A stretch of 64,000 nucleotides of DNA from Dryocosmus kuriphilus (taxonomy: Eukaryota; Arthropoda; Insecta; Hymenoptera; Cynipidae), in contig CM076190.1 in assembly GCA_038277395.1 (NCBI GenBank), positions 126,014,197-126,078,196 on the forward strand, in the 5' to 3' direction. Position 1 is the first letter of the stretch; every line of letters starts with the position of its first letter. The notes under the pieces were generated by a model that saw only the letters and a list, made by a program, of their open reading frames with translations, made no database searches and was not told the origin of the DNA. This document shows positions 49,059-62,431 of this stretch, one piece after another. The position numbers and the translations under genes were made by a program.

Positions 49059-51933
49059 GGCAAAGATTCACTAAAAATAAATAACTAAATATATAAATAA
49101 AAAAGAATCAGGTGCAAGTTTTAAAACCGTAAAAGAAACGAAAATAAAAGGAGATACAAATAAACATAATAGTTATAAAATTTAAAAAGACCTTTATCGA
49201 AGACTCTACTTTCTGTGATAATTTCTGAAACATAAGAGCAAACCGACCCCCTGCTGAAAAGTGATGATGAAAGAGAAACTTATCTCTTAACAACATAATT
49301 TATATCGTAATCAATGTATCGTAAGTGTGCGTTGATCTTTTGACTGACGACTTATTTGCCCATTAGTTATCAATCACTGCACAAATAAATTTTACTTTTG
49401 TGTTCTCTCTTAGAAGGGATTTTAAAAATTAAATTAAGTTATATTTTTTAAAAATTCTCAATTGGAAGCACTTGAAATTAAAAATTAAAACACTTAAAAA
49501 TCATAAATTTTAATTTGCGCGTTTAATCCAGCAGATTCAAAATTTGAAAATTAAATACAATATTAAAAATGGCCTTGACGATTAAAATAATTCGAAACCT
49601 CAAAAATTAAGCAATCTCCAAATGATAATCACGTTTACAATTTTATTTTATTCCAAACTGAAAGCCATTAAAAGTAAACGATTTTCATTTTGAGATTCAA
49701 TCTCAAATTTAGCATTCAAAACGGATATTTTTTTACCAAAAATCTCTCAAGCGTTAAAAATTGAAGAATTTTAAATTGTACATTTCCAAATTTTAATTAT
49801 TCTATAAACTTTTGAGCATAATCATTTTTAATTATAAAATTCCTTCGTTTAGAATTTAATTTTTAAATTCGGATCTTGAATAAAATTTAAACTTATCTAA
49901 TAATTGTCAAATTGTGCCTTATTAGGCGTCGTCCATAAGTGACGTCCCGCTGTTAGGGGGGAGATTGGGGCCCATTAAAACGTGAGACTAATGAAAAAGG
50001 ATATGGAAAAGCTCGGAAAATGCGTGACAATAAGGGGAAAGGGGGTTAAAATTATCGGATAATTTCTTGACGTCATTTATGGAGGAAGCCTTGTATTATT
50101 CATAATTCCAAACTATTTTAATTTTAATTGCAAAATTAAAGTCTTGGAATAAAAACGTTAATTGTATGTTATATTATCTTGAACAATTGCAATTTCTAAC
50201 CATACAATGTGTTTTATTTTGAAAATCTTTTAATTTTTAACACGAATTTCCCATTCGTTCGTTTCCATCCGTCAACAACAAATATTTTAAAAATTTTAAT
50301 ATTAACATTTTAAAAATCTTCTGTTCATAAAACTTATTCATCTTTGAATATTTCTGAAGGTTTTAATTTGAAATTATTCGATTTACAGTTTTATTAAAGA
50401 CATCATTAGCAATTTTTGAGGATTTAAAATTCATAAATTTTAAAAAACTCTCGTCAATAAATATCTGTATATTATTTTCTACAAGAATTTTTTTTAAAAT
50501 CAATTTCGAGGGTAAATTTATAGACTGAAATTCAATATATTTGAGAAATTACAAAAAAGGTTTTGTAGAGGAAATTTTCTATGCCGCCAAAATTTAACAT
50601 ACTACAAGCACTATAAGGTTTTGTATATATATGTATACATATTATTTTTGCAAAATGTTTTCTTTTCTCCTAGGACACAAAAAGCTCTGGTTCGTATTTA
50701 GTTACAATAAGTTTTTATTTTATTATATTTATTAAATTTTAATTTTAATTATAAAAAAAGTGTCATAAATCAAAAGTAAAAACAATTTTAGCGTTATTCT
50801 GCGTGTTTCTAACCTTAAATTTCGGCTAAAAATTATTCTTAGAAGCTGCAGAGTCTTGCAAACTAAAACACAACTTCCCAACTGAAAAATTAAAAAATTT
50901 TAGAAACCTAAAAAAATTGTAGGTGAACACTTTGAACTATTTTCAGAAAAGTGAAACTGTCAATCAAAAGCTACACGAGCAACACATGGTTGCATGCAGT
51001 TGCATGCAACTACACACTACTGACAAGACAAGTGCGGGTCAAATCAAACCGCGTGAAATCATACCGCGCGTCAAATCAAACCGCGTTCAGCGTTCACCAA
51101 AAACTGAAAATGAAAACTGAAACCGACTGGAACCGAGTGAAAACAAAGTAAAGATATTCTGCTTCATTCTGATAAAATCATGATCCGCATCAAATAAATC
51201 AGAACTGCAATTAGTATTTATTTTAAAAAGCCAAAAAAAGATTCTATAAAAAACTTTTAAATATTATATACTATATACCTATGCTGTTTTAAAAAAATGA
51301 CATATATGGCCCAATAAATAACAAATTATTCCTACAGGGCAAAAAAATTGTTACAATATATAACAAAAATTTGTATCTTCTTGCGCCGCGAGAACTACCG
51401 AGGGGTCAGAGAACGACCCTTCGTCAGACGCGGCTAATCAATATAACATTGTTATGTAACAGTGTAACACATTGTAAAAAAACCACTTTTGTGTAACAAT
51501 CTTTATGTGCATGTACATACACTGCTTTGTTAGCAAAATGTTATAACAGTCATATAACATTGTTTTATTACCAGAATTTTTGAAATTTTACATATTTTAC
51601 TGATATTGGTACATTTATTCGAATGCCAATTTAACTATTTATAATTTGGTTTAGTTTCACGCATTTTAATCATAGAGGGAAGATAGGAATTTGATAACAG
51701 TGTTTTCTAGATTCCGGCCATTTTGGCAAACGACGTCACAATTCGGAATATCATACAGTAACGTACCAAAAAGTTCCGTCCCCCTGATTTGAATACGAAT
51801 CTGCAGTCAAAGATAAATTATCTTTGCTGTAGTGGAACAAAATTATAATATCAGATAATATCATTGAACATGCGTAAATGTGTTGACCGCAGCCGAGTGA
51901 CGGCGCTGATTGATCATCAGGTCTGAATTCATT
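49059..51933. other. intergenic AT-rich region upstream of PFAS
   Basis: Contains the presumed PFAS promoter next to 49058. No recognised element is seen in the rest. Short repeated 'AAATCAAACCGCG' motifs occur at 51032-51082. Confidence 0.4.
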
Positions 51934-52350
51934 AAAATGCATGGGAAAAAATGTAAAAATCTAATTTTCTTGGAATAAAAAGTTTCTTATCGCAAAGTAT
52001 TTTACAGAACTTAATCTAGAAACTTTCTAATATTATTAAAAGCAATATTTACAAATAAAAAAGGGTAAATGCTTAACTTTCGGACGAAAATTCGCTTCCG
52101 ATATCTGGCGGGAAGTTCAAATCAAATACAACAACAAATCTGTGATTTAAGCTTCCCGCCATAAATCGGAAGCGAATTTTCGTCCAAAAGTCAAGCATTT
52201 CTTCTTTGTTGACAGTAAATATTGTCATTGTTTTTGATATTGCTTTCAATAATATTAAAGACTTTGTAGATTAATATTCTGTAAAAGAAGTTTTGATGAG
52301 ATAGTTTTTATTCTAAGAAAATTGAATTTTTAGTTTTTCCCCATGCATTT
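51934..52350. mobile_element. 417-bp foldback element
   Basis: Arms about 51934-52130 and 52145-52350 are inverted copies. The central 58 bp are about 90% identical (shared 'GGACGAAAATTCGCTTCCGA') and the outer parts more diverged. The ends are AAATGCATGGG and its complement. Non-coding. Confidence 0.75.
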
Positions 52351-54069
52351 GTAGCTCACGTCAAAGATATTATCTCTGGTCTCTGCTCTCGTCGGCCCAA
52401 AAGGTCCAAAAGCAGCCCAAAAGTATACTGCCAGCGCCGCCCTCGGCAAGGGTCGACTCTCATGTTAGTTTCTTTGCATGATGTTTCTTTGTACAGTGAG
52501 GAAGCAGAGATGAGCGGAAGGAACTCAGGGCCGTGAATTTAAACATTTAAAAGTGCTTTTAAGCTAGAACCAGACTAGAACCTAGTAAACAGTGAGGTTA
52601 TCTCATCACCAAAATTATTCCCGAATGTGCCAGGCGAGTGTACCACTTGGTACCACTCATTTCACGTCTGTTTGTTCATCATCACAAAGAAATGACAGTT
52701 GGACAGTTCTCGAAAGTGTACCTTAGACAGTAATAAAGTCAAGAAAAAAAGTCCGTCTTGATCGTTTCAAAATTTATTTTTAGATATTTGTTTTGATTGA
52801 TAGAAAAAATAAAAAATAAAGTCGAGACAGTTTGACATCTGGTGAAAATTGTGGACTCTGATGTTAGGCTAGGTTTGTTTCTTTCTTGTTCTGCGAAGTG
52901 TCAAGACAGGTGTCAATTTGACATATCCACATGTTTGTTAACATGTCTCCTCGTATTTGTTTAACAACTGAGTATTCATAATTATACAAGAATGATTTTT
53001 GATTACATCCATGAAAAGTAAGTAAATAAAAAGTTGGATTTATCCTTCCTTTCATTGTTTAAACAAAAAAATCAACTCTGTTTCCTATTTTCCATTTTTG
53101 TTTCCTGTCATTTTCGATGATTATGCTCTGTAATAACTATATTTTAATCTAGCACCATCTTTACTGAATGAGGTCATTTTTTCTTTTTTTAAACGACAGC
53201 TAATCGATTCTTGATAAATGAGAAAAACAACTCAGAAGAAGTATTTTTGTTGGTTGAACATTTTTTGTAAAAAGCAGTAAAAAGTAGAGGATTCATTTTT
53301 ATTGAAATTTGGTATTACTTTGTACAATTTCTGGTGAAAGTGGATGATTATTTTAGAGAAAGTTTTATATTTGTAGGTAACTGTCGTTAATTATAGATTT
53401 TAATAAGTTTGCTATTCTATGCTAAATTTTGTAAGAGTTTCTTTCTGTTTTTTTTTTCTTTTCTTTTAAGATTAGGAATTAAAATTATTGTTAAAATGGA
53501 GCAAATTGAGGTGCTTACGAAATTCCTAATTTTTTAATGCTTAACAAATTATTCTAAATTTCAATTTTTTAAATTTAGAATGATTAAATATGGGATTTTT
53601 GTATTGTTAAAACTTAAGAATTATGAATTGTTTAATTACATGCGCTTTATATTTGATATTACTTAATTTATTTTCCGCCACTTATAAATTAAACCCAGAT
53701 AGCACAGTAGGTTGAAGGAAACTTGCATAGCAATGTTCGAAACAATTTTAACTTAATCCGTTGCGCAGTAGTTTTCTATGGCACGTAGGGCTGCGCAGTA
53801 GTTTTTTTTTCTGTTTTCCTAGAATACCACCGAACTACACCGCATACATTAGGCAGTTTTTCCGCCAACTTTTGTGCAGTCTGCGAAATGTATCATTTTT
53901 TTAATTCTTTCTTTTATGTAGACAAAGAAAATTATATATTTTTCTAATTGTCCCTTTTATAGTAAGAACAATTGTATAATTAAAGAAAATTTTTTAATGA
54001 AAAAATGTACAATTATCAAAATTCAAAATATAAAAATCTGTAAATTTGAGTCGCTCTTTTAATTTTCAG
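52351..54069. other. region upstream of first recognised TMEM63 exon
   Basis: Should contain the TMEM63 promoter and first exon, but I could not find a start-containing exon with the correct donor phase. Otherwise AT-rich. Confidence 0.35.
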
Positions 54070-57000
54070 CGGGAGTGATCACGAGCCTCCATCCCCTGAA
54101 ACATGTATGCCAAATCCAAGGCGAAACACTACACTTTTCACCGACGCGTACAATGGAATTCCTGAGAATTTATTGCTGAATTTCATCGGCTTTGTGGTAA
54201 TTCATTTTTTTATGATCGGTTAAAAATTGATTCTAAAAAGAAATTGCGAAAGAATGATAACTTTAGTTAAACTTAAAATGTATTTAAAGACTTTATTAAT
54301 AATTTATCTTTATTTATATAAATATTTATTTTATTCATTCATTCTTTGTCATTTATAATTTATACTCTTCGATTGAAGCTTCTAGTCACACTTTTTGGCC
54401 TCCTTCGCAAAAAAGCGTGGAATTATGGAAGACTGGCTCTTTTGCATAAAACCGATAACAGGTGGATGGAATTATTTTATGGGGATAATGACAGAGATGC
54501 AGACGTGACTTGCATCGAGACTTCTGTCAATGCACAATTATCACACGTAGATCGAGGATTTCTATCATGGATAGTCACGGCTTTCAGAGTCACGTTAGTG
54601 TTCAAATTAATTTCGATTTTTTAAAATTATTATTACCTTCTTATACAATCCTACTTTGTGTTTTCTTCTCCAAAGAGGAACAAAAAGAACTGGGACTTTT
54701 GTATTTCAAATTATCTATCCAAATTACAAAATAATCTTTATCTTATTAATCTAATTTTATTAATTTAGGGACGAGGAGCTTTTGAAGCGGGCAGGACCAG
54801 ATGGATTGCTTTACATTTGTTTCGAACGTTATTTAATCATCCTGACAGCCCTGATGACGTTGGTCGCAATTTGCATAATTCTCCCAATAAATTTATCCGG
54901 GGATAATTTGCAAGGAGGCAGGGCTTCCTTCAGTCACACGACTTTATCGAATATCAATCCGAAGGAAGAAAATGGTAAAATTTGGGTCCATTCAATGTTG
55001 ATTCTCTGCTATCTTCCCATTGGCGGATTCATCATGCGAAGATTCATGAAGCGGGTAAAAATGAAATCACATAACAAGAATTTAATGTAAAAAAAATGTA
55101 ATCCGAGGGGTTAACCACAAAAAAATTTGTATGTATAACAGAATTCAAGAATTAAAAAGAATTCTAGGTGAATTCAAGAGAATTAAAATAACTGAAAAGA
55201 ATGAAATGGAGTTCAAAAGAATTCAAAGAAATAAAACAAATCAAGGTGAATTCAAGACTATTAAAAAACAATTCAAATGATTCGGAGTGAAAAGTTAGTG
55301 ATCCGAAAAATCAAACAATTCTAAATACTACAGTATGTAACACACGTATACGTAAATGCTAAAATTGAAATATAATCCTATTATTGGTGTAATATTGTTG
55401 CGTTATTGCTAATAGAGATAAATCAAATCAACCTTAAAAGTCTTCAAAAAAAAAATAATAATAAAAGAATTTAAGTGAATTCAAAGAAATCAAGAAAATT
55501 TTAAATAATTCAAAAGAGTTCAAAATAATCCAAAAGAATTCAAAGAAATCAAAAGAATTCAAACGACTTTTAAAAAATTCAGGATCAATTAAAAAGAATT
55601 CAGAAGAGTTAAAAAGAATTCAAAGAATTTAGAAGAATTCAGACGAGAGCAAAAATTTCAAATTATTAGAATTAAAAAGATTCTAAATAATTCAAGAGAC
55701 TTGAGATTTTGGTAATAAATGGAATAAATGAAATTCAGAAGAAATAAAAAGAATTCAAAGTAAATTCAAGAGAATTCAAATGAATTCAGAATCATATGTA
55801 CACCTGGATTGATCTGTGATTAGCCCCTCGCTTTTCTATTATAATATTAAATTTAAAAATTTTCGAAATTTAGGTGAGGGATGCAAAACCTGTGGGTGAA
55901 TTGGCTGCGAGAACACTACTAATTACCGAGATTCCTAAACATCAGTGCGACGTCGAAAATCTTATTCAGTATTTCAGGTATTTCAATTTCGATAATTAAT
56001 TTTAAATATTCACTTTAAATCTGATTCTTCTCGAGATTTTTCTTTCTACATAAGTTTTTGGAAATTGAAATCTAATTTCAATTCACAATACAATTTCAGA
56101 GAAGCCTTTCCTACATTGACTGTCGAAGACGTGACATTAGCTCACGATATCAAGAGATTATCGAGTTTAGACTCGGAAAGAGATTGCGCCGAACAAGCCC
56201 GTTTGTATTGTGAAAGTTATGCGAAAAGAAAAGGACCATTGAAAATGTACCCTTATCCTTGTGGTCAACTTGTCGGATGCTGTTGCAAAACCGTAAGTTA
56301 CAAAAAATATATAGGGGAAACCGTTATGAGGTGGATGGAAAAGCTTTTGAAGATTTCAGCATTCACCTGCGACTTACGTTGAGAAATTCATACTCGAAAG
56401 CAATCACCTATTTTGTGCACTTGTATCACAAATAGCTATTTTCATTAATACAGTGATAATTTTTCAGTGTATTGTATAAATTGTGCGAGCTCCAAACGCA
56501 ACCATCCCGGTAAGATGCCGTTTTCTGCCGTTAACGTTTTCATTCAGATGAACCTCAAATATTTCCGTCCCATTTCAATCCTGTTTAATCCCGTGATGAT
56601 TTCTGTCAATGAATGAATACATTTTAATTCTGGTGAAGAGGATAGAAACTGAAGGCAGATTAATCCTGTTTAATGCCATAAGGCGCGGGCGAATGTTGAA
56701 GTCAATTTAATTCCTTTCATAAACTATTAATTGTCAACGTTTTAATTAAGAACAATTCCATTTAACTAAAAGTGAATTGAAATTTGTGAAATTATGATTT
56801 TACCGTCCGAGGAAGTGCCAATGAAGAAAAAGAAGAAGCTGTTCGAGGACAGCAAAATATCCCTCCCTACAAATTGCTCACTAAGGTCCTTAGGAAACGA
56901 AGGCACGAAAAAGGTGCTCGCGTTACATAAAATATATTTTCAATGAAAATAAGGAGAAATAATTTATTACACAGTTTTGAAGCCAAGAATTTGACGAATC

Positions 57001-60000
57001 TGTCGAAGGAACCAGTGAAAGAATAGTGAAAGCAGTTTAATTCCTTTAATGCTTGTAGCATTATCAAATTCCTGTCGCATTATCTATTTTGGTCATCGAT
57101 GTGAGATCTAGAGAATTCTTGATTATACATTTTCAGGGAAAACATAACTCGTGTAATTTTGGATTCTAGTTATCGATTTTACCCCAAGGATAGATTAATT
57201 TTTAGTAATAGTTATGTAGCATTTTCAACATTTTTCATTAATATTCATCATTTCTGAGGGCATTCGTTCAATTTGCAATTACTGTGTCCTGTATAGCAAA
57301 TTGAGGCCGATAAGACAGATCGAATCGTGTTTGTAGGACGTTAAAATTAACCCTTACCACTCTTTCATTAAATCTGACTAATAAGGAAACCCTAGGAATA
57401 AGAACAGGTTCTCCATCGCCAATTGTATAAGTAACAATACTCTTTCTTTATTTGCATATTATGAAATCTGAATTAATTTTCAATAAGGAATTTTTTTGAT
57501 ATATAATTTTCTCTAGATCCCGGTTCAACAAAAGCTGACGACTCTGTGAACAATAAACGCGAACGATTCTGACTCATTTGAACGTGAACTTCGTTCTAAA
57601 TAAAATGGGAATTGTGGAAACACAAGAGTGCAGAGGATTTTACGTATTATTGATTTTTGTCCTTGTACTATAGCGAAATGATAGCCTTTTTCTTATTTTC
57701 AGTTAATTTTCGAGACCTCAAATTGTACTCTGTATATGATTTTGAAACATGCAGGATTCGTAGAGAGAAAATTCACTTTTCCTCCTCATATTTCAAATAA
57801 AAATTCGTTTTGTCCAAACTTGAGTGCTATGTCTGGAACAAAATTTCGTTTTATTTCCTTAATTGCTCTACAATCCTTCAAATAACTTAATAGTTTATTT
57901 GTCAGTAGGCTTTTACTTTATGTTTTTCTTTAATTTAGGCTTTGAGGTATCAGTTTCTAAATCCGAAATCCCATTCTGGACAAATTACGGCCTTAGGGCT
58001 TTCGGACCAATGAAACAGATAACAGGGCTCACTTTAATTCAATAATTTTGATACTAAGATTGATTGGAATCAGGTTGAGTGATTTCCGGGTCGGGTGCCT
58101 GTTTGAAAACTCAAATTTGACTTTACCTCATCTGTTTTCAATATTGATTTAAAATTTCATGTCCCTACCAATTTTCAAAGTGGAAAGATTTTCAAATTAT
58201 CTCTCACAAAGGAAATGTTGGTTCTCGATTTCCAGGTCTTGTGCATGGTTGAAAGAAAACGTACATTTCTATGAGACACAAAATGACACCTGTCGATTTC
58301 AGAATTGGAAAGCACTTAATTTAGAGTAATTTTGAGTAAGTTTATATGGTAATAAGTGATTAATATCAAATTACTATAGTAGAAAAACCTTCAATCCTCC
58401 TGAATATTCCTATATTCGATAGTGATGCGTGGCCGTTCCACGCCAGTGATTCGGAGCGATCTCGCGAAACCACCGTTCTGTTCGTAGGTTGAATCAGGTT
58501 GAATGAAAAGTGATCAAGACTCAAGAGAGATTTGTTACTGGTGGATTTCTGGCGGTTCGCGCGCGCATTGGCATTTGGTCTCCTTCCTATTACTCCATGA
58601 TATACACCAATATGTAATCACAGTTTTCAACTTCTTAAGGGCATGTAACTCTTAGATTGACCGACGAAGTCAGTCTTAAGATCGATATTTTTCCCCCATA
58701 TTTAAAAATAAAAGTTTAAAAAAGCGGAAAATATTTGGGAAAATATTCATTAATGCAAAGGGATCGTGTGTGGTAAAGCGTAGACTTCTGGGAACAATGA
58801 AATTTTATTATAAAAATAATCAATCTGCATTACCAGAGGCCTGTATAATTAAAGTTCCAATCAACACTGCTCCCACAATGGCAGAGCGACGGAGTGCGGC
58901 ACGCCTCGGATTCACTGACACCGCGAATTTACATATTGGTTTGTTTATTTGCACTATGCGTACAGAAAATATTGTGTATAATATTTGCTAACAATGTTTG
59001 CCTAATTTTCTTCAAGACAGGGGAGTCGTTTACCTCAATACTTACTGCTCCATTGAGAAAATGACAAATTGATTACAGAGTTCTACAGGACGGTCATTAT
59101 TCCTGGGAATTTATTGATTTATTAAAAATCTTTTCACATTAATTATATTTAAATGGCTTATACAAACGTAGTTGATTGTCCCCTTTTGCTTCTCTGAAAA
59201 TTTTAGGCCAATATATCATGTATAAAAAAAAGTTCTGAGATTCAAAAAATTTCTGGAGAATTTATTAATCTGCTGCAAAATTTTTCCAGTTTTAATTTCG
59301 TCGAAAAAAACTTTTCAAAATTCCTACTCAAATAATGTATAAAAACGCAATTTATTGTCTTCTCATGCGTCGGTAATATAAATATTTCTGTGTGTCACCT
59401 GGCCCTAATTAAAAAATAAGAAATGGTAAGGTTAATTATGAAACTCTTTTTTAATATTGATACTCATAAAAAATACTGCTGAAAGTGTACATTAAAAACC
59501 AATAATTTTTTCTCATTATTCAGTTCGTATTGCCCTTAGGTTTCTTTTTTTAAAATAAATAATACCAGTTATTGTATTATTCTTTCCAGAAACTAATCGA
59601 TGCACAAGAGTTTTATACAAATGAAGAAATTCGCCTCACAGCCTTAGTCGAGGAAGAGAAAAAAGTTGCACTCAGCAAAAGACTAGGAATCGCTTTCGTA
59701 ACATTAGGTAAGTTTTCCAACTTTTCTGACTACAAGATTGATTTGATGATTTGTGAATTCAGTGTTAAAGTTTTTTTTAAGGAACTCCTGGAGATGCGAG
59801 AGCAATGCGAAGACAATTGCGTTCTTTTCCGGCAATAAAATGGCACGTGAGTTACGCGCCAGCGCCTTCCGATATTTTCTGGGAAAATTTGAGTGTCGCG
59901 AGGCCTTGTTGGTACCTGAGCGCGACTCTAATTAACGTAATTTTGGGTCTATTCCTCTTTTTCCTCACCACTCCTGTCGTAAGTTTCTCCTCTCTTCTTG

Positions 60001-62431
60001 CCTTCTTAAATAAATAATGGTGGCTAAATTAATAGAGTTATGAACCTTTCAGCTGTGGTTGACTGCAGTGAATAAGATTCCAATTACTGGACAGATTAAA
60101 AATCTGAGTCCAGTTCTCTCAGCTTTCTTGCCGACTGTAGTTCTAGTCAGCGTAGCTGCGTTGATGCCAGCGTTGGTCGGAAAAAGTGAATCTTTCGTAA
60201 GACACTGGACCAGAAGCAGTTTGAATAGATCAGTCATGAGGAAAACTTTGCTTGTTATGCTTCTCGCTTTTCTTATTTTGCCGAGTCTTGGATTATCGAG
60301 TTTGCAAGCTGTTTTTGAATGGGTCCATAGCGGAAATGATACCGCCAGATGGGAATGTATCTTCCTTCCTGATCAGGTATTTATTACAACATTCTTTGTT
60401 TCTAAAATTCTAGAAAAATTATCAAATATTTTGGACATTTGGAGAATATACTTGAATATGTTGAAATATACGAGGCACGTCCAGAAAGTAAGTGTACTCA
60501 ATTTATGTAGGCTTCAAACAAAATGTATTAAAACAAAAACATAGTTGGTTACACTTGTACATATGTAAGTTATTTTTCGACATAGTCACCATCCCTGTCG
60601 ATGCAAGTGGTGAGCCGCGGGATCAATTTTTTGATGCCTGCCTCGAAGAAGTCTCCCGCCAGCTCTTTCGTCCACTTCTCCACCTCCCCCTTCACCTCCT
60701 CGTCCGTTGAAAACTTGTTTCCACCCATGCGCACCTTCAGGGAAGTGAAGAGATGGAAATCTGAAGGGGGCCGGTCAGGGGAATACGGGGGGCGGCTCAA
60801 AACGTCCCATCCAAAAGAGTCCAGGAGTTGCTTCGTGGCGTTGGCCGTGTGAGGTTTGGCATTGTCATGCAGCAGGCAGACTCCCTTCGTCAGCATGCCC
60901 CTCCTTTTATTCTGAATCGCCCTTTTCAATTTTTTCAGCGTCTCACAGTATCTTGTCGCGTTGATGGTCTCCCCGTGAGGCAGATATTCAATCAAAATTA
61001 TGCCTTTATGGTCCCAAAACACGGATGCCATGATTTTTTTGGCTGAAATTGTGGTTTTGAATTTCTTGGCGGAGGGTGACGGAGCGACACCACTTGTGCA
61101 CACTCGTACGATTTATAGCTCCATTACCGTAAACAGTTTTCACCTCATTATAAATCTCAACTGGAGCTTTTCCCTTCACAACGAGGTAGCGAATGACGGC
61201 GCGAATTTCGCACTTGGCGGGAGATACGATCGACATTTTTCGCGAAAGATGCTACTGCGTCAAGAGTTTTTCAACACACTAACCTCGGATTGGTCTCGTT
61301 TTGAAGGGGAGGGATCAGGCTACGCGGCAGTGTTGCCAACATGTCGAAAAAGTATTCCCTACAGCTGTAAGAGTACCAGTACACTTACTTTCTGGACATG
61401 CCTCGTAGAATATTCTCCAACTTGGCTGAGGAATATGGAATCTTGTGGAATATTATCGAATTTTCTATATTATTTCAGAAATATCTCTAATTTCCTTTGT
61501 TTTCTGTTTTCAGGGCGCCTTTTTCGTGAACTATGTCATCACAGCAGCTTTAGTAGGAACTGCCCTAGAACTTGTAAGATTTCCGGAGCTGGCCCTCTAC
61601 ACTTTTAGACTCTGTATCGCGAGAAGTCGAGCAGAAAGGATCCACGTGCGAAAAGCAGTTCTTTGGGAATTTCCGTTGGGCGCCCACTACGCCTGGCTTT
61701 TATTAGTTTTCATGATGACTACCGTCTACAGCCTTGCGTGTCCCCTCATCACGCCGTTTGGTCTTCTTTATTTGCTAATCAAGCATTTGGTAAATATATA
61801 TCTAATTGCCATCACTAAATTTACAGCGGCAGGCTTCAGCAATTAGCATTTAAACAGTAGACTATACAATTTTTATTCTTTTCAAAAGGTTGACAGGCAC
61901 AATTTGTGTTTCGCCTACGGACCGAGCGTCGGTGGAGGTCAGTTAGCTGGAGCAGCAGCAAATGCAGCAGGAGCTGCACCAGTTTTAGCACAAGCGGCCT
62001 TTTTGGCTTTAGGACTTGTGAGAGGAGGATTGTCTGCTCTCTCAGCTGTTCAACTTAGTGGACTTGCTGCTAGCATTTTGGGTCTCGTGACTGGCGCCAC
62101 TTTGCCCCCTTCTAAGCCTAAGGTACCGATATTTTCTCCTCTAAAATCTCGTTCAAATCTATGGTATGTTATGTTATATTGTGTGCTTCTTTTAACATTT
62201 CCGCATCTTTATTATCAGGCCCACGCACCCAAAAGAGATTTAGCGCCAGGACAGAGTTTCGTGCCTCCAGTTCTGCGGAAGAGATTCAACGCCCCGATTC
62301 CAGAAGAAGTAGTCTCAATCACTTCGAATCCTGCGGAATCTCCCATGTCGAACAATGATTCAACGACGAGTTCTTCCCTTCAGGAAAGCCCAAAGCTCTA
62401 CCAAAACTACAATACAGAACATAAAGTCTAA
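54070..62431 (+). CDS. Tmem63: TMEM63/OSCA-family mechanosensitive channel, 11 exons (5' exon not found)
   Basis: Multi-pass ion channel of the OSCA/TMEM63 family, gated by membrane tension or osmotic stress. Exons: 54070-54196, 54379-54593, 54769-55054, 55874-55977, 56100-56292, 59590-59707, 59782-59978, 60053-60376, 61514-61789, 61889-62122, 62219-62431. All have AG/GT borders and matching phases. They encode 761 residues plus the unseen first codons (family about 750-800). Family signatures are 'NGIPENLLLNFIGFV' then 'FGLLRKKAWNYGRLALL' near the N terminus, 'DAQEFYTNEE', 'AFVTLGTPGDARAMRRQL' in the cytosolic RNA-recognition-like domain, 'APAPSDIFWENL', and the pore region with 'SSLNRSVMRKTLLVMLLAFLILPSLGLSS' split over hydrophobic helices. 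Exon 1 as listed enters in phase 2, so a short upstream exon is required; an internal Met occurs in 'TCMPNPRR'. No internal breaks were found. Confidence 0.93.
55140..55800. repeat. degenerate AATTCAAAAG repeat in TMEM63 intron
   Basis: Dozens of imperfect copies of a roughly 10-bp unit (AATTCAAAAG, AATTCAAGAG and similar), interrupted by unrelated sequence at about 55290-55450. Intronic minisatellite. Confidence 0.8.
57286..58600. repeat. dispersed LTR-like repeat in TMEM63 intron 5
   Basis: Diverged copy of 2400-3860. Matching blocks include 'aaggaaaccctaggaataag' (compare about 2496-2520) and the 'ttccaggtc..gc.tggttga' hairpin near 58236. The ends are not defined. Confidence 0.5.
60469..61407. 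mobile_element. internally deleted mariner in TMEM63 intron 8
   Basis: Element 60471-61405 (935 bp) is flanked by TA on both sides. The 27-bp terminal inverted repeats start CGAGGCACGTCCAGAAAGT on the left and match with one mismatch (CGAGGCATGTCC) on the right. Full mariners are about 1.3 kb, so about 350 bp are missing. Confidence 0.9.
60570..61236 (-). pseudogene. mariner transposase with internal deletion
   Basis: The minus-strand N terminus (start 61236) gives the first HTH helices: 'CEIRAVIRYLVVKGKAPVEI' and 'GAINRTSVHKWC'. At about 61095 the sequence jumps in another frame to 'GVAPSPSAKKFKTTISAKK'. It then runs openly through 'VFWDHKGIILIEYL', 'LLHDNAKPHTA' and 'PPYSPDRPPSDFHLF' to the stop at 60570. 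The last two acidic residues are 34 positions apart (DD34D). The first catalytic Asp and the second half of the DNA-binding domain lie in the deleted part. It is inactive. Confidence 0.9.

Noticed and set aside
49108..49296. 62-codon frame upstream of PFAS
   Set aside because: In AT-rich upstream sequence with no splice link to PFAS exon 1, whose own start fits the family.
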